Shown here: positions 37,156 through 49,837 of the stretch, piece by piece | Layout of the letters: every line of letters starts with the position of its first letter | Position numbering within the stretch: the stretch's first letter is position 1 | Source of the DNA: Apostichopus japonicus | Taxonomy: Eukaryota; Echinodermata; Holothuroidea; Aspidochirotida; Stichopodidae | Direction: 5' to 3' | Length of the DNA: 64,000 nucleotides | Assembly (NCBI RefSeq): GCF_037975245.1 | Contig: NC_092561.1 | Coordinates: 19,837,508 to 19,901,507 of the forward strand | Program-made: the position numbers and the translations under genes | The notes under the pieces: model-generated | Databases searched by the model: none | Told to the model about the DNA's origin: nothing | What the model saw: only the letters and a program-made list of their open reading frames with translations

Positions 37156-40100
37156 TCAGCTACAATTGTCAGGTTTCTCTTCTGTATGTGATCTTTCATG
37201 GTCCTTCATATAGGTTGATCGAGTAAACATTTTGGGACAATAACTGCACTGATAAGGTTTCTCTCCTGTATGTGTTCTTTCATGTATCTTCAAATGTCCA
37301 GATCCAGCAAACATTTTGTTGCAATAGCTACATCGATAAGGTTTCTCTCCTGTATGTGTGCTTTCATGTACCTTCAAATGTCCAGATTGAGCAAACATTT
37401 TGTTGCAATAGCTACATTGATATGGCTTCTCCCCTGTATGTGTTCTTTCGTGGTCCTTCAAATTGCTAGCCCTGGCAAACATTTTCTTGCAAGAGCTACA
37501 ATGGTAAGGTTTCTCTCCTGTATGTGTTCTTTCGTGGTTCTTCAAATTGCCAGACGTAGCAAACATTTTGTTGCAATAGCTACAGTGGTAAGGTTTCTCT
37601 CCTGTATGTGTTCTTTCGTGGATTTTTAAATTATTAGGTAGAGCAAACACTTTTTGGCAATAGCTACAATGATAAGGTTTTTCTCCAGTGTGAGTCCTTT
37701 CATGTTTCTTCAAACCTCCAGAACAAGCAAACATTTTCTTGCAAAAGCTACAACAGTAAGGTTTCTCTCCTGTATGTGTTCTTTCATGTGTCTTCAAAAC
37801 ATATGATAGAGCAAACATATTGTTGCAATATTTACAATGATAAGGTTTCTCTCCAGTGTGTGTCCTTTCATGTTTCTTCAATGTGCAAGATGTAACAAAT
37901 GCTTTGTCACAATAATTACAATGATATGGTTTCTCTCCTGTATGAGTCCTTTCATGTTTCTTCAAATATCCAGATCGAGCAAACATTTTATTGCAATAGC
38001 TACATTGATATGGCTTCTCCCCTGTATGTCTTCTTTCGTGGTCCTTCAATGTGCCAGATTCAGCAAATGCTTTGTCACAATAATTACAATGATATGGTTT
38101 CTCTCCAGTGTGTGTCCTTTCATGTGCCTTCAATGTGCCAGACGTAGCAAATGCTTTGTCACAATAATTACAATGATATGGTTTCTCTCCAGAGTGTGTC
38201 CTTTCATGTTTGTTCAATGTGCCAGATCTAGCAAATGCTTTGTCACAATAATTACAATGATATGGTTTCTCTCCTGTATGATTCCATTCATGTTTCTTCA
38301 ATGTGCAAGATTTAGCAAATGCTTTGTCACAATAATTACAATGATATGGTTTCTCTCCTGTATGAGTCCTTTCATGTTTCTCCAAATGTCTAGATTGAAC
38401 AAACATTTTGTTGCAATAGCTACATTGATATGGCTTCTCCCCTGTATGTCTTCTTTCGTGGTCCTTCAATGTGCCAGATTCAGCAAACATTTTGTTGCAA
38501 TATTTACAATGATATGGTTTCTCTCCAGTGTGTTTCCTTTCATGTGTCTTCAATGTGCCAGATCTAGCAAATGCTTTGTCACAATAATTACAATGATATG
38601 GTTTCTCTCCTGTATGTGTCCTTTCATGAGTCTTCCAATCGCTGGAACGATCAAAACTTTTGTTGCAATAGCTGCATTGGTTAGGTCTCTCTGGCTTATG
38701 ATAATGAACACCTCCATGTCCTGAACTCTCAGATAATGTTTCTCCATTGTTTAACTCATCCTTCACTTTGATTGATAAATGAAATGTGCAGCTCTCCCCT
38801 TCTTCTTCACAGTCACTCTCCTCTTTTTTAACATCCAGTTGATGGGCTTGCTGAATTGAATGGTCAATATTAGCAAAATGCATCTCTCCAGATCCTGAAA
38901 ATATAAACGGTGAGACAGAATTAAAGAAAGATGTATGCCAGCTGATTGATTCCTGAAGTCTACAGTCCAGAGAGCAAATGGATTATCTGACAAACTAAAG
39001 AAGAATTGATGAACAATATGAACAGAGTAGAGAGAGCGTGGAAAGATGAAGAGAGCAATATGCAGAGAGAATTGATGGATGAGAAGCACAAAGTAATCAG
39101 AATTAATTAAATGAGTACATAGAGGAGATGGATGAATTTACTTTTTGACCAATCTTGCTTAAAAATATTAGAGGTTGACCTCTCTTGACCTTCAAAGAAA
39201 GAATTTCGATTTCTGTACTTTCGTTGATCAGCATACCGGCTGTTCTTCTTCCCAGGTTTTGCTTTAAGCTTTGACCATACAGTACATTTTTAACTCAGAT
39301 AAGATTTGAACTGCACCAAAAGCAGTTGGATTCTGCTGCTACTCCCTGAGATGGATCCACATATACCAATTATACACTTCATCCAATCTTCACTTATAGA
39401 ATTACAAACACGTAGTTATAAGGTTTTCAGACTTTGACCTTTGTTGACCTCAAATGTTATTTGAACTCTACAGAAACCTATAAACGTTACTTGTGTTTTT
39501 TCTCTCTAGATACATTAATAAACACCAGCGATAGTCAGTGTTTTACCACAGGTAGCGGGAGTTATTGCAAGCCTTTTTAATGGCAGCAGTGTTAAGTAGC
39601 GCTAGGATGTTTTAAAAAGTGGGCAGTAGCCCCAGTCAATTTATTTTTGGAGAGCCTTTTAAAAATCTGGGGGGGGGAGGATATCAGAACAATTTTTTGG
39701 GAGTGATGGGAGATAATCCATCTGTTATTAGTTAGAAGTAGCCTACTTACATACATGCCAGTACCTAGATTCACTGCACATGTAGTTTAAGCACAATACA
39801 GTACACATGGTCAACTATTGTGACCAATACACACACCGCACAGATTTGACCAATTACTGTACATTACTCCTTACAAAAGTCAACAACCCTCAGCAATATC
39901 CGGCTTGTTACGTATTGGCATGTTAATCAACTATGTTATGGTGCAAGTTGCAGATGTACAGTACTGATTTCGCTTAACTCCCGTTAAAATTCGTTGAAAG
40001 AAAAATAATCGGATTTCTACGTTTTTTTAATCGAAATTCCCCGATTTTTATCGAAATTCCCCGAATTTTAACGATTGGTTATCTCAGTCATTTCCTTCGT

Positions 40101-43100
40101 GGAATTTTCAACGATGCGTTGAAATTCTTTTGTAAACGAAATAGAAGGTCAATATGTGGTTACGCGAATCGTCGGAAAACGCGTAACTTCGTTTATCAGT
40201 ATCAATTAGACTTTGGTACAGTCGTTTGAAAGAGGGAATATTTACAAGAGCATTCTCAGGCTTTTATGAGTAGTAATGCACATAAATTCATGTAGCTAAA
40301 CTGGCGGGGGACGTTTTCTTACTGTGAACCCCAAACACAGTGACATAAGTCTTAACTTGGCCAGGTCTAATAGAGGGCTGCAGTACAAGCTATGTACCAC
40401 GAGGCACCCTTCCAGATAAGTTGAAGTTCTGTTTAACCATTTAAATAACAATGAATGGACATATAAACTTGGTTTACTTGCAGATTACTAAAAATAGTTA
40501 TTTTTAAGAGATGTAAATTTGGTTTTTATGAGAGTTGAAGTATGAAACTTTGTTTCCGAGCGAAAACATGTTACTTGAAGCAAAATAAAGATGCCCCGCC
40601 CATTCTGCGAGGACGCTTCCATTTTTCAAAAAGGCGTTTTCTCTTTTTATTTTTTCTATTTTGTTTACATTTTAAACATGAAAATTATTCAAAAATATGT
40701 AAAGAACTTAGTAATGTTCTGCAAACTATCTATAAAAAACAGAAAAACGATGTTTTAGGCATGAATAATGTGTTCAATATAACTAAAGTAGTAGGTCAAT
40801 AGTCATGAGCTCATGACTGTCGTCAATTCGTTTTCTCAGTTTATATTTGCGACATATCACCCGTGTACATCGATCAATGGCATGGTGAAATCCCGTGTGA
40901 AAATATATTAACCCCAAAAGACGCAAATGGTCGTTCCAGAAAGTACCGTTATAACATTAACAACACATGGCCAGTTTGCTCTCTCAGGTCCGCACGTGTA
41001 CAGCCATTTTTTTCACACATGGTATTATGCTGTGCATGCATTGCGGGCGGGATTGCGGCAAACATAAATGGAAATGAATGAATACGAAAAACTTACGATA
41101 TTCTTCACAAATATTGATGCTTAGATAAGTGCTTCCTCACAATCAACGAGCCGCCCTAAAATTCGCTCCGCTTACGTTAAAACTTCTATATATATAACAC
41201 ATTGAAAAACCCGAGTTTTTACACACATAATTCCCACTGACATTGGTCACAGAACATAAGTAGGTCATTGACATTCGAACTTGGCAACTTGCCCAAGTTC
41301 ATCGCACCATGGGAACGACACAACACATTGAACATGATGTTAAATTCTCCCGCCATCTGGACGCCGAGTGTAAATTTTAGTGTAATAGGCAAATTATGAA
41401 TGGTACTGCGCAGCGTGGTTAAATCTTAACATATTGCGACACAAATTTTGGGAAGCTGTTGTTGAAGTTACTTTCATATCAAATGTAAGATACTGTATCA
41501 TGTATGTGACACAAGAGAAAGAAAATGAAATCAGAGGCTGCTAAAACCAGTTTGAACTTGATTTTTACAACCCATCGCAGAACACGTGCGTGCGTAATTT
41601 GTTTTCTTAACATGACTTTTAATGAGTAAGTAGGAAAGGTGGGTAAGTTTGCTAATTTAGGCGAGTTTTTGTTTAAAATCTTGTGATAGACAAGTATATT
41701 GTTTTTTTTTTCTTCAAAAGTTACGATGTTGCCGAAGGCGGAGTTATATAAATTCAGTGATCTGAACTTCTGAAGACCATGAATACTGATCATGTGTGTT
41801 AGACAATTATTATTACACGAAAGGTTCGCAATATTATTGGGCCTAATTAGTAATTAACATACACTGATCGTTGTCTTGCTGCCTGAATTGCTACCTGCTG
41901 GAAAAGAAAACCTTAATTATTGTACTCATAACGTCCTATTTTGATTAAAAGTCGAGTGACGGTCGAGTCGAGTCGAAAAAGCCGCGATCGGGAAACGGCG
42001 TTTAAACGTTTAACCGACCGGCAGGCGATACGGTGAAACGGTTAGCGAAATATCTGTCAGGTCACACCCTTATTTAAACACACACACAAAAAAACGACCT
42101 TATTCAATGAAAATATACTGAAAGCCATATCGCAAAAACACAAAATCGCTTATAACTCGAAAACGGAAGGAGACATCGACTTTTGTCGGCTGTATAGGGA
42201 TTTCCTAAACCGAATTTTGATGCGCTCTATCCACCTGTGTCATTTATGAGCTTCTCTGACGTAAGCTGCAGTACGTAATTTCTCTATACCAGTTCCGCGA
42301 AATTTATTTACGCAGTAAACATCGTTCATTATGTTTTCTTTCACAACGAATATTCAAAGTTGTGCTCCACACGCTTCACAGATATTGTTTTATGTCGTTC
42401 ATTTTCAATTCTACTTTAAAATTACATTTTCGAACGATGCATTGCATGCCTTATCAAACATTCCTGATTAGTAAAACTAGAGAAGGATATTCAAATATAT
42501 ATTATTTTCATTTGATATGATTTTATGAGTTGTTCCACTTGAAAAACGATGATAAAACCGAAAAACAAAACATTTACTTCTCATGTGACGCATACCGGGA
42601 GACTCATAAAAACTCCCCCTTCTCATTAAATTAAATTTACATGCCGTCAGGCCAGTTGAAAGCCGTCAGGCCAGTTGAAAGCCCTCCCCAGTAATGTTTG
42701 ATCAACTCTTCTCAATATACAATACTCAAATAAGCAATGAAAATATATTCATTTTCCACAGAAATCTACCCAACGTGGGCCCCAAGTCACTGCTTTATTT
42801 TCTTAGTAGTCATGGAAACAATTGTTTGCAACTCTCTTGCTGGCCAGGTGTTTTCAAGTTTTATTAATAGCACGACTTCTGATTGGTTCATTCAAGATAA
42901 ACTTTCTATCCCTGCTGGATTGTTCTACTTATATATATATGAATGAATATTTGGGTTTCAATTAACTTAGTAACAGGTAACATCCATTCCATTACGAACA
43001 GTAGGGGGGTAAAATAATGTTTGCTTCTAGAGGCAGCCAGCCAAAGGTTCTGCAGTGCTAAACCCCCACGAAGATAAAATACTATGCTAATTAACATATG

Positions 43101-44856
43101 GTAGGCGTGAATTTGACAAAGCCAGGTTTATGATTGGACTAAGCCTCTCAAGAAAGTTTGGTGGTGGGGATATCCAGGGTAGGGAATGCACATGTAAGCA
43201 GCATACTATAGGTGGCCCAGACCCAGGCTGCGACCTTAATTACCAGGGCAGTCCACTGCATTCGCGGGCAACTTACAGCAACGGGTTAGGGGGAAAATAA
43301 TATTTTTTTTTGTGTTTTTTTTTGCGTGCATTGCAGCCGGGGGAGGTTTTTTGGTCGGAATGCAGAAAAGTTTGAGAGTGCGGTTCTGTAGTAAACGGTA
43401 CTGTAGTACGTCAAGTAACACAGGAATTTATTGGGAATAAAGATCTCTTTGATATCCAGCTACGAAAGTACTGTTTCATTGTTGATATTTTTTTCCTTGT
43501 TTTTCTGACACTGCGTTCCTTGGTGAGTTAACTTAAACTTATCCTAGTTAAATACTAGCCTATAACAGTCGTAGAATGTGCTTGTTACGATCGACCAAGA
43601 CTAGTTTTTATTATCCTAGCCAAATCATTTTTTCAAACACCTAGTACAGAACTAACTCTGTCTTATATACAATCAAACTTTTGCAACGTTTGTAATATTC
43701 CTCGGCAACTTCTGGTAGAGTCTGAAAACGGCTGTAGTTACACTAAGGATTCAACGCAAGTCACAACCTTGATATGTCTAGAATTGCCTTGGCGGTTTTT
43801 GATCGCGATAACTTTCGTGGAAATTTCGTTGAAACTTTGTTGACAACCGTGCCCGCAGTAGTCTAAATCTTGTCAACGAAATTATTCGTTTTTAATCGAT
43901 TTTCAACGATTTTCAACTTTTGTTATCGATCGTTGATTTTTTTTTCAACGGGAGTTAAGCGAAATCAGTACTGTACCTAAAAATGTTGCAGGAAATTACC
44001 CCAAGAGAGAATATTTTTGCAGTACTCTCTTGATAAATTGCGGGAAACCCCCAATCGAGTGTCCTAATGCAAACAGGTGTTTAGGAAAGTTTCTACCCAA
44101 ATTATACAACATTTAGGAAATTTTATTATAGTATGCTTAGAGCGACATATTAGTAATTAACTGTATTAATAAGTGGTGTATTCTGACCTACTGTATCTAT
44201 TGTATTTTGCACATAGACTCAAATATATACAATAGCATTATGCAAAGCCCATGTGGTTTGGCCAGCTTGTAGTAGTGCCGGGAAAGCCTTGTAAAGTTCT
44301 AGTTATACCAGTTCTACTATGATGGATTACACACACTATGTTTTCATTGAATTACATTCTTTGCAGACTTTAACCATTATTACACTTCTTCCGTGGTCTA
44401 CTCTAAGTGATAGCCAGTGGAATCGATTGTCTAGTCAGTTTTCACAAGGCTGTATTATCACATCTACCACAGCAAACTCTTAGCGAGGTCTTTATGTTTA
44501 TCTATAAGATTTTCCTTTGTACACCTACGTTTCCCTACGAATTCATCTGTACCTTTGTTTGCACCTGTAGCAAGGGACATCAGAGAAGAGAGGGCAAGTT
44601 AATTCTTCAAATCGCATGCACCTCAACCGATAAAGATACTTGCTGGAAGGCCGAAATCCTTGCCAACATTGCTGCTTAAAAAATCTGAGCACTTAACTTA
44701 ATACCCTAGTTCGATCGGGAAATTTCATAATCATACTAGCCTACACTAATTACTATATCCTACTCCTACTGTAGGTGCATGGGAATTTATTTTCGTGGAA
44801 CCGTTACCAGTGAAATCGGGCGAAGGTGATTCTCGTTCCACTTTGACTCCAAACAT
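37156..44856 (-). CDS. ZNF-B: C2H2 zinc-finger protein, 18 fingers, two exons, 595 aa
   Basis: The first exon is 44856-44808 (ATG-TTT-GGA, 16 codons plus one base, GTAACG donor). The finger exon is 38894-37156 behind TTTCAG. The exon 1 peptide MFGVKVERESPSPDFTG carries V-K-V-E, which fits the SUMO-acceptor pattern; exon 2 adds VKKEESDCEEE. A first finger with the unusual SSDWKTH helix is followed by 17 fingers with TGEKPY linkers and the ending EKPDNCS. Helix contact positions differ strongly between fingers, so a long specific DNA site is expected. An in-frame TGA lies three codons before the GAA-ATC-AAA-ATG start, supporting that start. The intron is large because a 4.0-kb element sits in it. 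Nuclear DNA-binding role by family; target unknown. Confidence 0.87.
39959..43973. mobile_element. TIR element with TA target site, 4015 bp
   Basis: Both ends carry the inverted sequence CAGTACTGATTTCGCTTAAC, perfect for 27 bases, flanked by TA (39957-39958, 43974-43975). The uninterrupted site GATGTACCTTAAAATG is present in unit C near 51970-51985. CAGT-type termini and a TA duplication fit the Tc1/mariner (pogo-like) superfamily. No transposase frame was found; open frames are short and unconvincing. Subterminal sequences carry several TCGAAATTCCCCG and ATCGTTGAAAATCG-like direct repeats. It lies in the ZNF-B intron. Confidence 0.88.
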
Positions 44857-45640
44857 TTTGATTTCCTCTGGTCAGTGCTCAGTATTGAGTCGAACGAATC
44901 CTTCACCTACGTATTATTGTAGTAGAACAGGCTTATATCTTGGCACTAGGAAATCGCTTTGGCGTTTTTTGGGTTTCCTGAAACTGAGAAATATATGTGT
45001 TCACATATTACAGACGTTATGAAATTGTGAGGCCAATGATTGCGTATGGGCTGCCATTCCTGCCAAAACAATCAAAATGCAAAAACGCATTGTGGTTTCG
45101 ATGATGTAAACACGAACAGTTTTCTTCATGAATATGACGTAATGTATAGCGAGGGTGTACACCATACTTGATCTAGGTAATATGATGGAAAATAGTGTTA
45201 TGTGACAAACAATACATACACAATGGCACAGGATGTCCTGAAATGACCATTGACCACAACAACAGGCTTCTTGTACTACATGTGGTACAATTACATATCA
45301 AATATGTGAATTATCCAATCTTCTCTTGCGATATTATGTTTAGATAGGTGCGTTAGTGTAGAGAGACAGATAAGAGGGGAGTGGAGTTAATGTCTGGTGT
45401 CTTCATATGACCTTTAACCTCCACCAATATCAATAGATTACTTTTACTCAGTGTAAAACAGAGAGCATTTTACCATGATCTCCCCTTCCCCTTGGATCAC
45501 CTTTACAATCTAATAGCTAGGAGCATAGACAGGTAGTCCTCCTACATTACACTTCCTAGAAAGATTACTAATAGTTTCAATTTACAAGCCAACAATAAAC
45601 ATAATAACTAGTGTTTACACAGGTCCAAAAATTGGAACCG
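44857..45640. other. Upstream flank of ZNF-B
   Basis: Matches the sequence above the first exons of ZNF-A and ZNF-C, and in its outer part 53600-54235 (unit C) and 63380-63620. A promoter is expected, but no TATA box at a convincing position was found. Confidence 0.55.
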
Positions 45641-45710
45641 GGTACCCGAGAGCCATTACCCGTCTGGTATCCGTAACAGCCGGAAAATTTTTTTAGCAAT
45701 GTGTATAGCG

Positions 45711-46500
45711 ATTTCACTTAATGTGGTACCTCTACACACTAAATATGAGGTCTGCCCATAATTCCCTTCTTGAGATATGGTGTTAACGAGGTTTCCACAA
45801 CTTGACCCCTGATGACCCCAAAAAAACTTGACCTCCACCAAAAACAATAGACTTTTTTTACTCAATGTGGTACTTATAAAAAACAAATATAAAGTCTGCC
45901 CTTGCTTCTGATCTTGAGATATCGTGTTTGAAAGGTTTTCACAACTTGACCCCTGGTGACCCCAAATGACCTTTGACTTCGATTTCACTTAATGTGGTAC
46001 CTCTACACACTAAATATGAGGTCTGCCCATAATTCCCTTCTTGAGATATGGTGTTAACGAGGTTTCCACAACTTGACCCCTGATGACCCCAAAAACACTT
46101 GACCTCCACCAAAAAAAATAGGCTTCTTGTACTCAATGTGGTACTTCTCAAAAACAAATATAAAGTCTGCCCTTGCTTCTGATCTTGAGATATCGTGTTT
46201 GAAAGGTTTTCATAACTTGACCCCTGGTGACCCCAAATGACCTTTGACTTCGACCGAAAACAATAGTCTTCTTGTACTCAATGTGGTACTTTTACACATC
46301 AAATATGAGGTCCTCCTAAGCTTTCCTTCTTGAGATATCGTGTTTACAAAGTTTTCCCAATTTGACCCAAGGTGAGACCTAATGACCTTTGACCTCCACC
46401 AAAAAAAATAGGCTTCTTGTACTCAATGTGGTACTTCTACACACCACATATGAAATTGGTCTGACCTTCCCTTCTTGCGATATCATGTTTACAAGCTGGG
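45711..46500. repeat. Higher-order tandem repeat, 271-bp period, DR1-type motifs
   Basis: ATTTCACTTAATGTGGTACC at 45711 recurs at 45982, a 271-base period made of two related subunits of about 135 bases. Further subunits run to about 46500. Subunits carry 'CTTGAGATAT', 'TTGACCCC.GGTGACCCC', 'TGACCTTTGACCTC' (46383-46396) and 'TACTCAATGTGGTA'. A CA-repeat follows at 46512-46545. Confidence 0.8.
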
Positions 46501-46583
46501 CATCATAAATGCACTCACACACACACACGCGCATACACACACATAACATACACCAAACGCCAACATGAATGCAAAGGTTATGA

Positions 46584-47488
46584 TTATGGGGCTATGTCAA
46601 TGTTCCCAGGGTTCGATGTTCCCAGGGTCCATTGTTCCCAAGGTTCTTTGTTCCCAGGGTCCGATGTTCCCAGGGTCCGATGTTCCCAGGGTCCGATGTT
46701 CCCAGGGTTCGATGTTCCTAGGGTTTGATGTCCCTTTTTTTTCAAAAATCACCCGAAGGGACGTTGTTCAGTAAGAGCCGCACAGAAGTGTTGACCTGAG
46801 AGTCCATAGTTCCACGAGGCCGAGAATTAAGAGGGTCCGCTTTGGTGCTGCCCAACCGTGCTCGGGGACAGGCTCAGACCATGGGAACATCGAGCCCTGG
46901 GAACATCGGACCCTGGGAACATTGGACCCTGGGAACATCGAACCCTGGGAACATCGAACCCTGGGAACATAGAACCCTGGGAACATCGAACCTTGGGAAC
47001 ATAGAACCCTGGGAACATCGAACCCTGGGAACATCGAACCCTGGGAACATAGAACCCTGGGAACATCGAACCTTGGGAACATAGAACCCTGGGAACATAG
47101 AACCCTGGGAACATCGAAGCCTGGGAACATAGAACCCTGGGAACATCGAACCTTGGGAACATCGAACCCTGGGAACATCGATATTTCTGGGAACATCGAA
47201 CCCTGGGAACAACGAACCTTGGGAACATCGAACCCTGGGAACAACGAACCCTGGGAACATCGAAGCCTGGGAACATAGAACCCTGGGAACATCGAACCTT
47301 GGGAACATCGAACCCTGGGAACATCGGTATTTCTGGGAACATCGAACCCTGGGAACAACGAACCTTGGGAACATCGAACCCTGGGAACAACGAACCTCGT
47401 ATTCATCGTCAGCCATTGAAATAACACGAAAACGGGGAATATCGAACCCTGGGAACATTGAACCCCGGGAACATCGGGTAGACCCCAT
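46584..47488. mobile_element. Fold-back element made of inverted 16-bp arrays
   Basis: The left block (46597-46735) repeats GATGTTCCCAGGGTTC. The right block (about 46876-47475) repeats its complement roughly 35 times with a strict 16-base step (for example 46981 to 46997). A unique spacer of about 140 bases separates the blocks. Ends are approximate: TTATGGGGCTA on the left and TAGACCCCAT on the right. The flanking octamers GGTTATGA and GGTTATCA match at seven of eight positions. Because the unit contains no stop in several frames, both strands show long false ORFs. Confidence 0.75.
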
Positions 47489-47496
47489 GGTTATCA

Positions 47497-48528
47497 TCAA
47501 AACTAAAAAACTTTATGTAACATAGAGGGCTTTTTCACAACTGAGTGTATTAATTGGGAGCATATTCACACAAATTAAACAAATATTTCTTTCGCGCAAT
47601 CCTTCTTGACTTTTGAATGAAGATGTTACAATGACTATAATACCACCCAGCTGTACATACCTGACCAATCACAAAGCATTGTTTAGAGGAAATGATGTGA
47701 AGGAGAGCAGATTCCATACAGTTTGTCAACTTTGTCACCTTTGATGCACACAACATGCATACCAACACTTGTATGTTCCAGATACTCAGAGGATGTTTCT
47801 CCAATTCTCCCCATCCTTGATATTTTTAATTAGGATAAGGTTTTCCTCCTAAATCATTTCCATATAACATTCCTTTCGATTTCTTATGTCAGCAAAGTAC
47901 TTTTGAATACCTGCTTTAAGACTTTCAAAATGTAAATCTTCTCTGTATGTAGTTCTATGAAGTTAAACATTTCTGGGAAAACTCAGTTACAAGGCATTTA
48001 TTTCTCTGACATGTCCATGTAAAATTTCCAGCTTTAGCAAACATCTAGCTCCATTCATAATGTATCTCTCTTGATATCTGTTTTTCATGTGTGTTGGCAC
48101 TGGCAGTCTTAACAAACATCCAGAATGGAAAGGTTTTCTCCTGTAAGTGTCCTTGCACAGTCCTTTAACATTCAAGACTATATTTGTTATTTAAAGTCTG
48201 AATACGTGTTTAATAGCTGGTAATTTCGGAAAAACAAATTTTCGAAGCAGATTCAATGTTTATTATACTAAATGCACTCTGACCAGGTGGGTTTAATTCA
48301 GAAAAGCTGTCACAGTCGAAGGAAATTTATTTTCTGTAAAATCACTGCGACCGTCCAAATCAACATGATCATTACACAAATGTACTGTAACCTATATGTA
48401 CTGGTACCGTCCACTAATGTTACCCAATTCCTGGCTTTTGGCGCAGTAAGGTGGAAAGGTCAATGTTTAAATTTGGCAAACACACATTGAGACTTTAACT
48501 AGTGTTCTCTCAAGTTCCAGACCTAGCA
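47497..48528. other. 3' flank of ZNF unit C
   Basis: Matches 24.4-26.3 kb (unit A) and 55.26-55.85 kb (unit D) in order, and 48310-48523 matches 32812-33015 (unit B). No gene is supported. Decayed finger-like phrases may lie within, such as 'AGCAAACATC.AG'. Confidence 0.6.
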
Positions 48529-48542
48529 GACTGTACTGTATT

Positions 48543-49462
48543 CTTGTATAAATTCGAAAAATGGTTGTACAAAGAAAGCGAAGACAAGATTCAGTATGTT
48601 GAAAGATCTGTTTAATCATATCCCCGCAATACTAGGGAACTGATATTTTACATATGATTCCACAATTATATATGGAAACCTACCTATGTATCTCTACGAT
48701 ATACAAGACATGTAATGTACTTGCTTTAATGAGAAAGATACAAATATAATATGGATGAGGTAAAAAAAAAAAAGACTTACATGACCCAAATCGCGATGTC
48801 AGTACATATCTTCTTTCACATGATGCTATACACTTAAAGTTATAAAGTGGTTACTCATTAATAACAAATATGCTAGATATGCTACTAATATGACCACTTT
48901 TAGAATATCTGTTTAACACAAGTTACATTTTGCTTATTATTTTATTATAATTGTATATTGTATATGTATAACCTATGTTATTTAATAATACTAATAGTTA
49001 TAATAATAATAATAATAATAAAAATTATAAACATTTAATAATTATAATAAAAATAATCATAAAAATAATAATAATAATTAGTATAATAATATGTAACATA
49101 TTAATATTTGTGTATGCATGTATATATACATATATTTGAATGTATATATATTTAGGTATGAATGTACATATATGTGTATATCTATGTATTTATGTATGTG
49201 TACAGTACTTGTATTTATATGTTCACATATATTTATAAAAGAAGCGAGGGGGGAAAATACTCAGTTCGGAAACATTTTTCTCATTATGTAAATAGTTCCT
49301 TTGTAACATTGAGCTGACATAACAATGGAGTAATCAGAGTTGTAAATAATGTAAAAATTGTAATTGTAATAATAATTTAAACAAGTGTGTACCATATGTT
49401 ATGATACTTTTGAATAAATGAGATGAAAAAAAAATGGAAAAAAACTTTAAAAAAAAAGAAAA
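48543..49462 (+). mobile_element. Polyadenylated retrocopy, about 920 bp
   Basis: Flanked by the 14-base direct duplication GACTGTACTGTATT (48529-48542 and 49463-49476). It ends in an A-rich tail (49427-49462) and has AATAAA at 49413-49418, nine bases before the tail begins. These are the marks of L1-type target-primed reverse transcription of a polyadenylated RNA. The interior is AT-rich with AAT and TATG microsatellites (about 48990-49200) and no reading frame, so the source is a 3' UTR, a non-coding RNA or a LINE 3' end. The site is empty in units A, B and D. Confidence 0.85.
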
Positions 49463-49584
49463 GACTGTACTGTATTTGTTATTGTGTTTTTTCATGTTTC
49501 TTCACTCCATAACCGTCAGAATAAATCAACATTTTGTACCAATAACTACAATTATAAGTTATCTTTCTCTCATAGTGTCTCTTT

Positions 49585-49837
49585 TCATGTTTCTTTTAAC
49601 TGCCAGATTGAGCAAATCTTTGGTGTACAACAGCTACATTGATATGACTTCTCTCCTGTATGTGTTCTTTTATGTGTCTTCAAATTTTTAGAATCAGCAA
49701 ACTTTTTGTTATGACAGCTACATTGATAAGGTTTCTTTCCTGTATGTGTTCTTTCATGTGTCTTCAAGTATGAAGATCTGAGGAATGCTTTGTTATAATA
49801 GTTACAATGATAAAGACCATGCAAATGGTTCTTTACA
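49585..49837 (-). pseudogene. Fossil zinc fingers downstream of ZNF-C
   Basis: After the TAA of ZNF-C, sequence in finger style continues: YHCNYYNKAF, LKTHERTHTGKKPYQCSCHN, LKTHKRTHTGEKSYQCSC. It is better preserved than behind A and B. Confidence 0.75.

Noticed and set aside
46768-47427. 219-residue and related frames (repeated MFPGFDVPRV) over the 16-bp array
   Set aside because: A 16-base repeat without stops opens all frames in turn. The protein pattern is forced by the DNA repeat and appears in several frames on both strands.
46584-47488. CRISPR-like array
   Set aside because: The repeat is 16 bases with no spacers and lies in eukaryotic DNA; it is a tandem minisatellite or fold-back.
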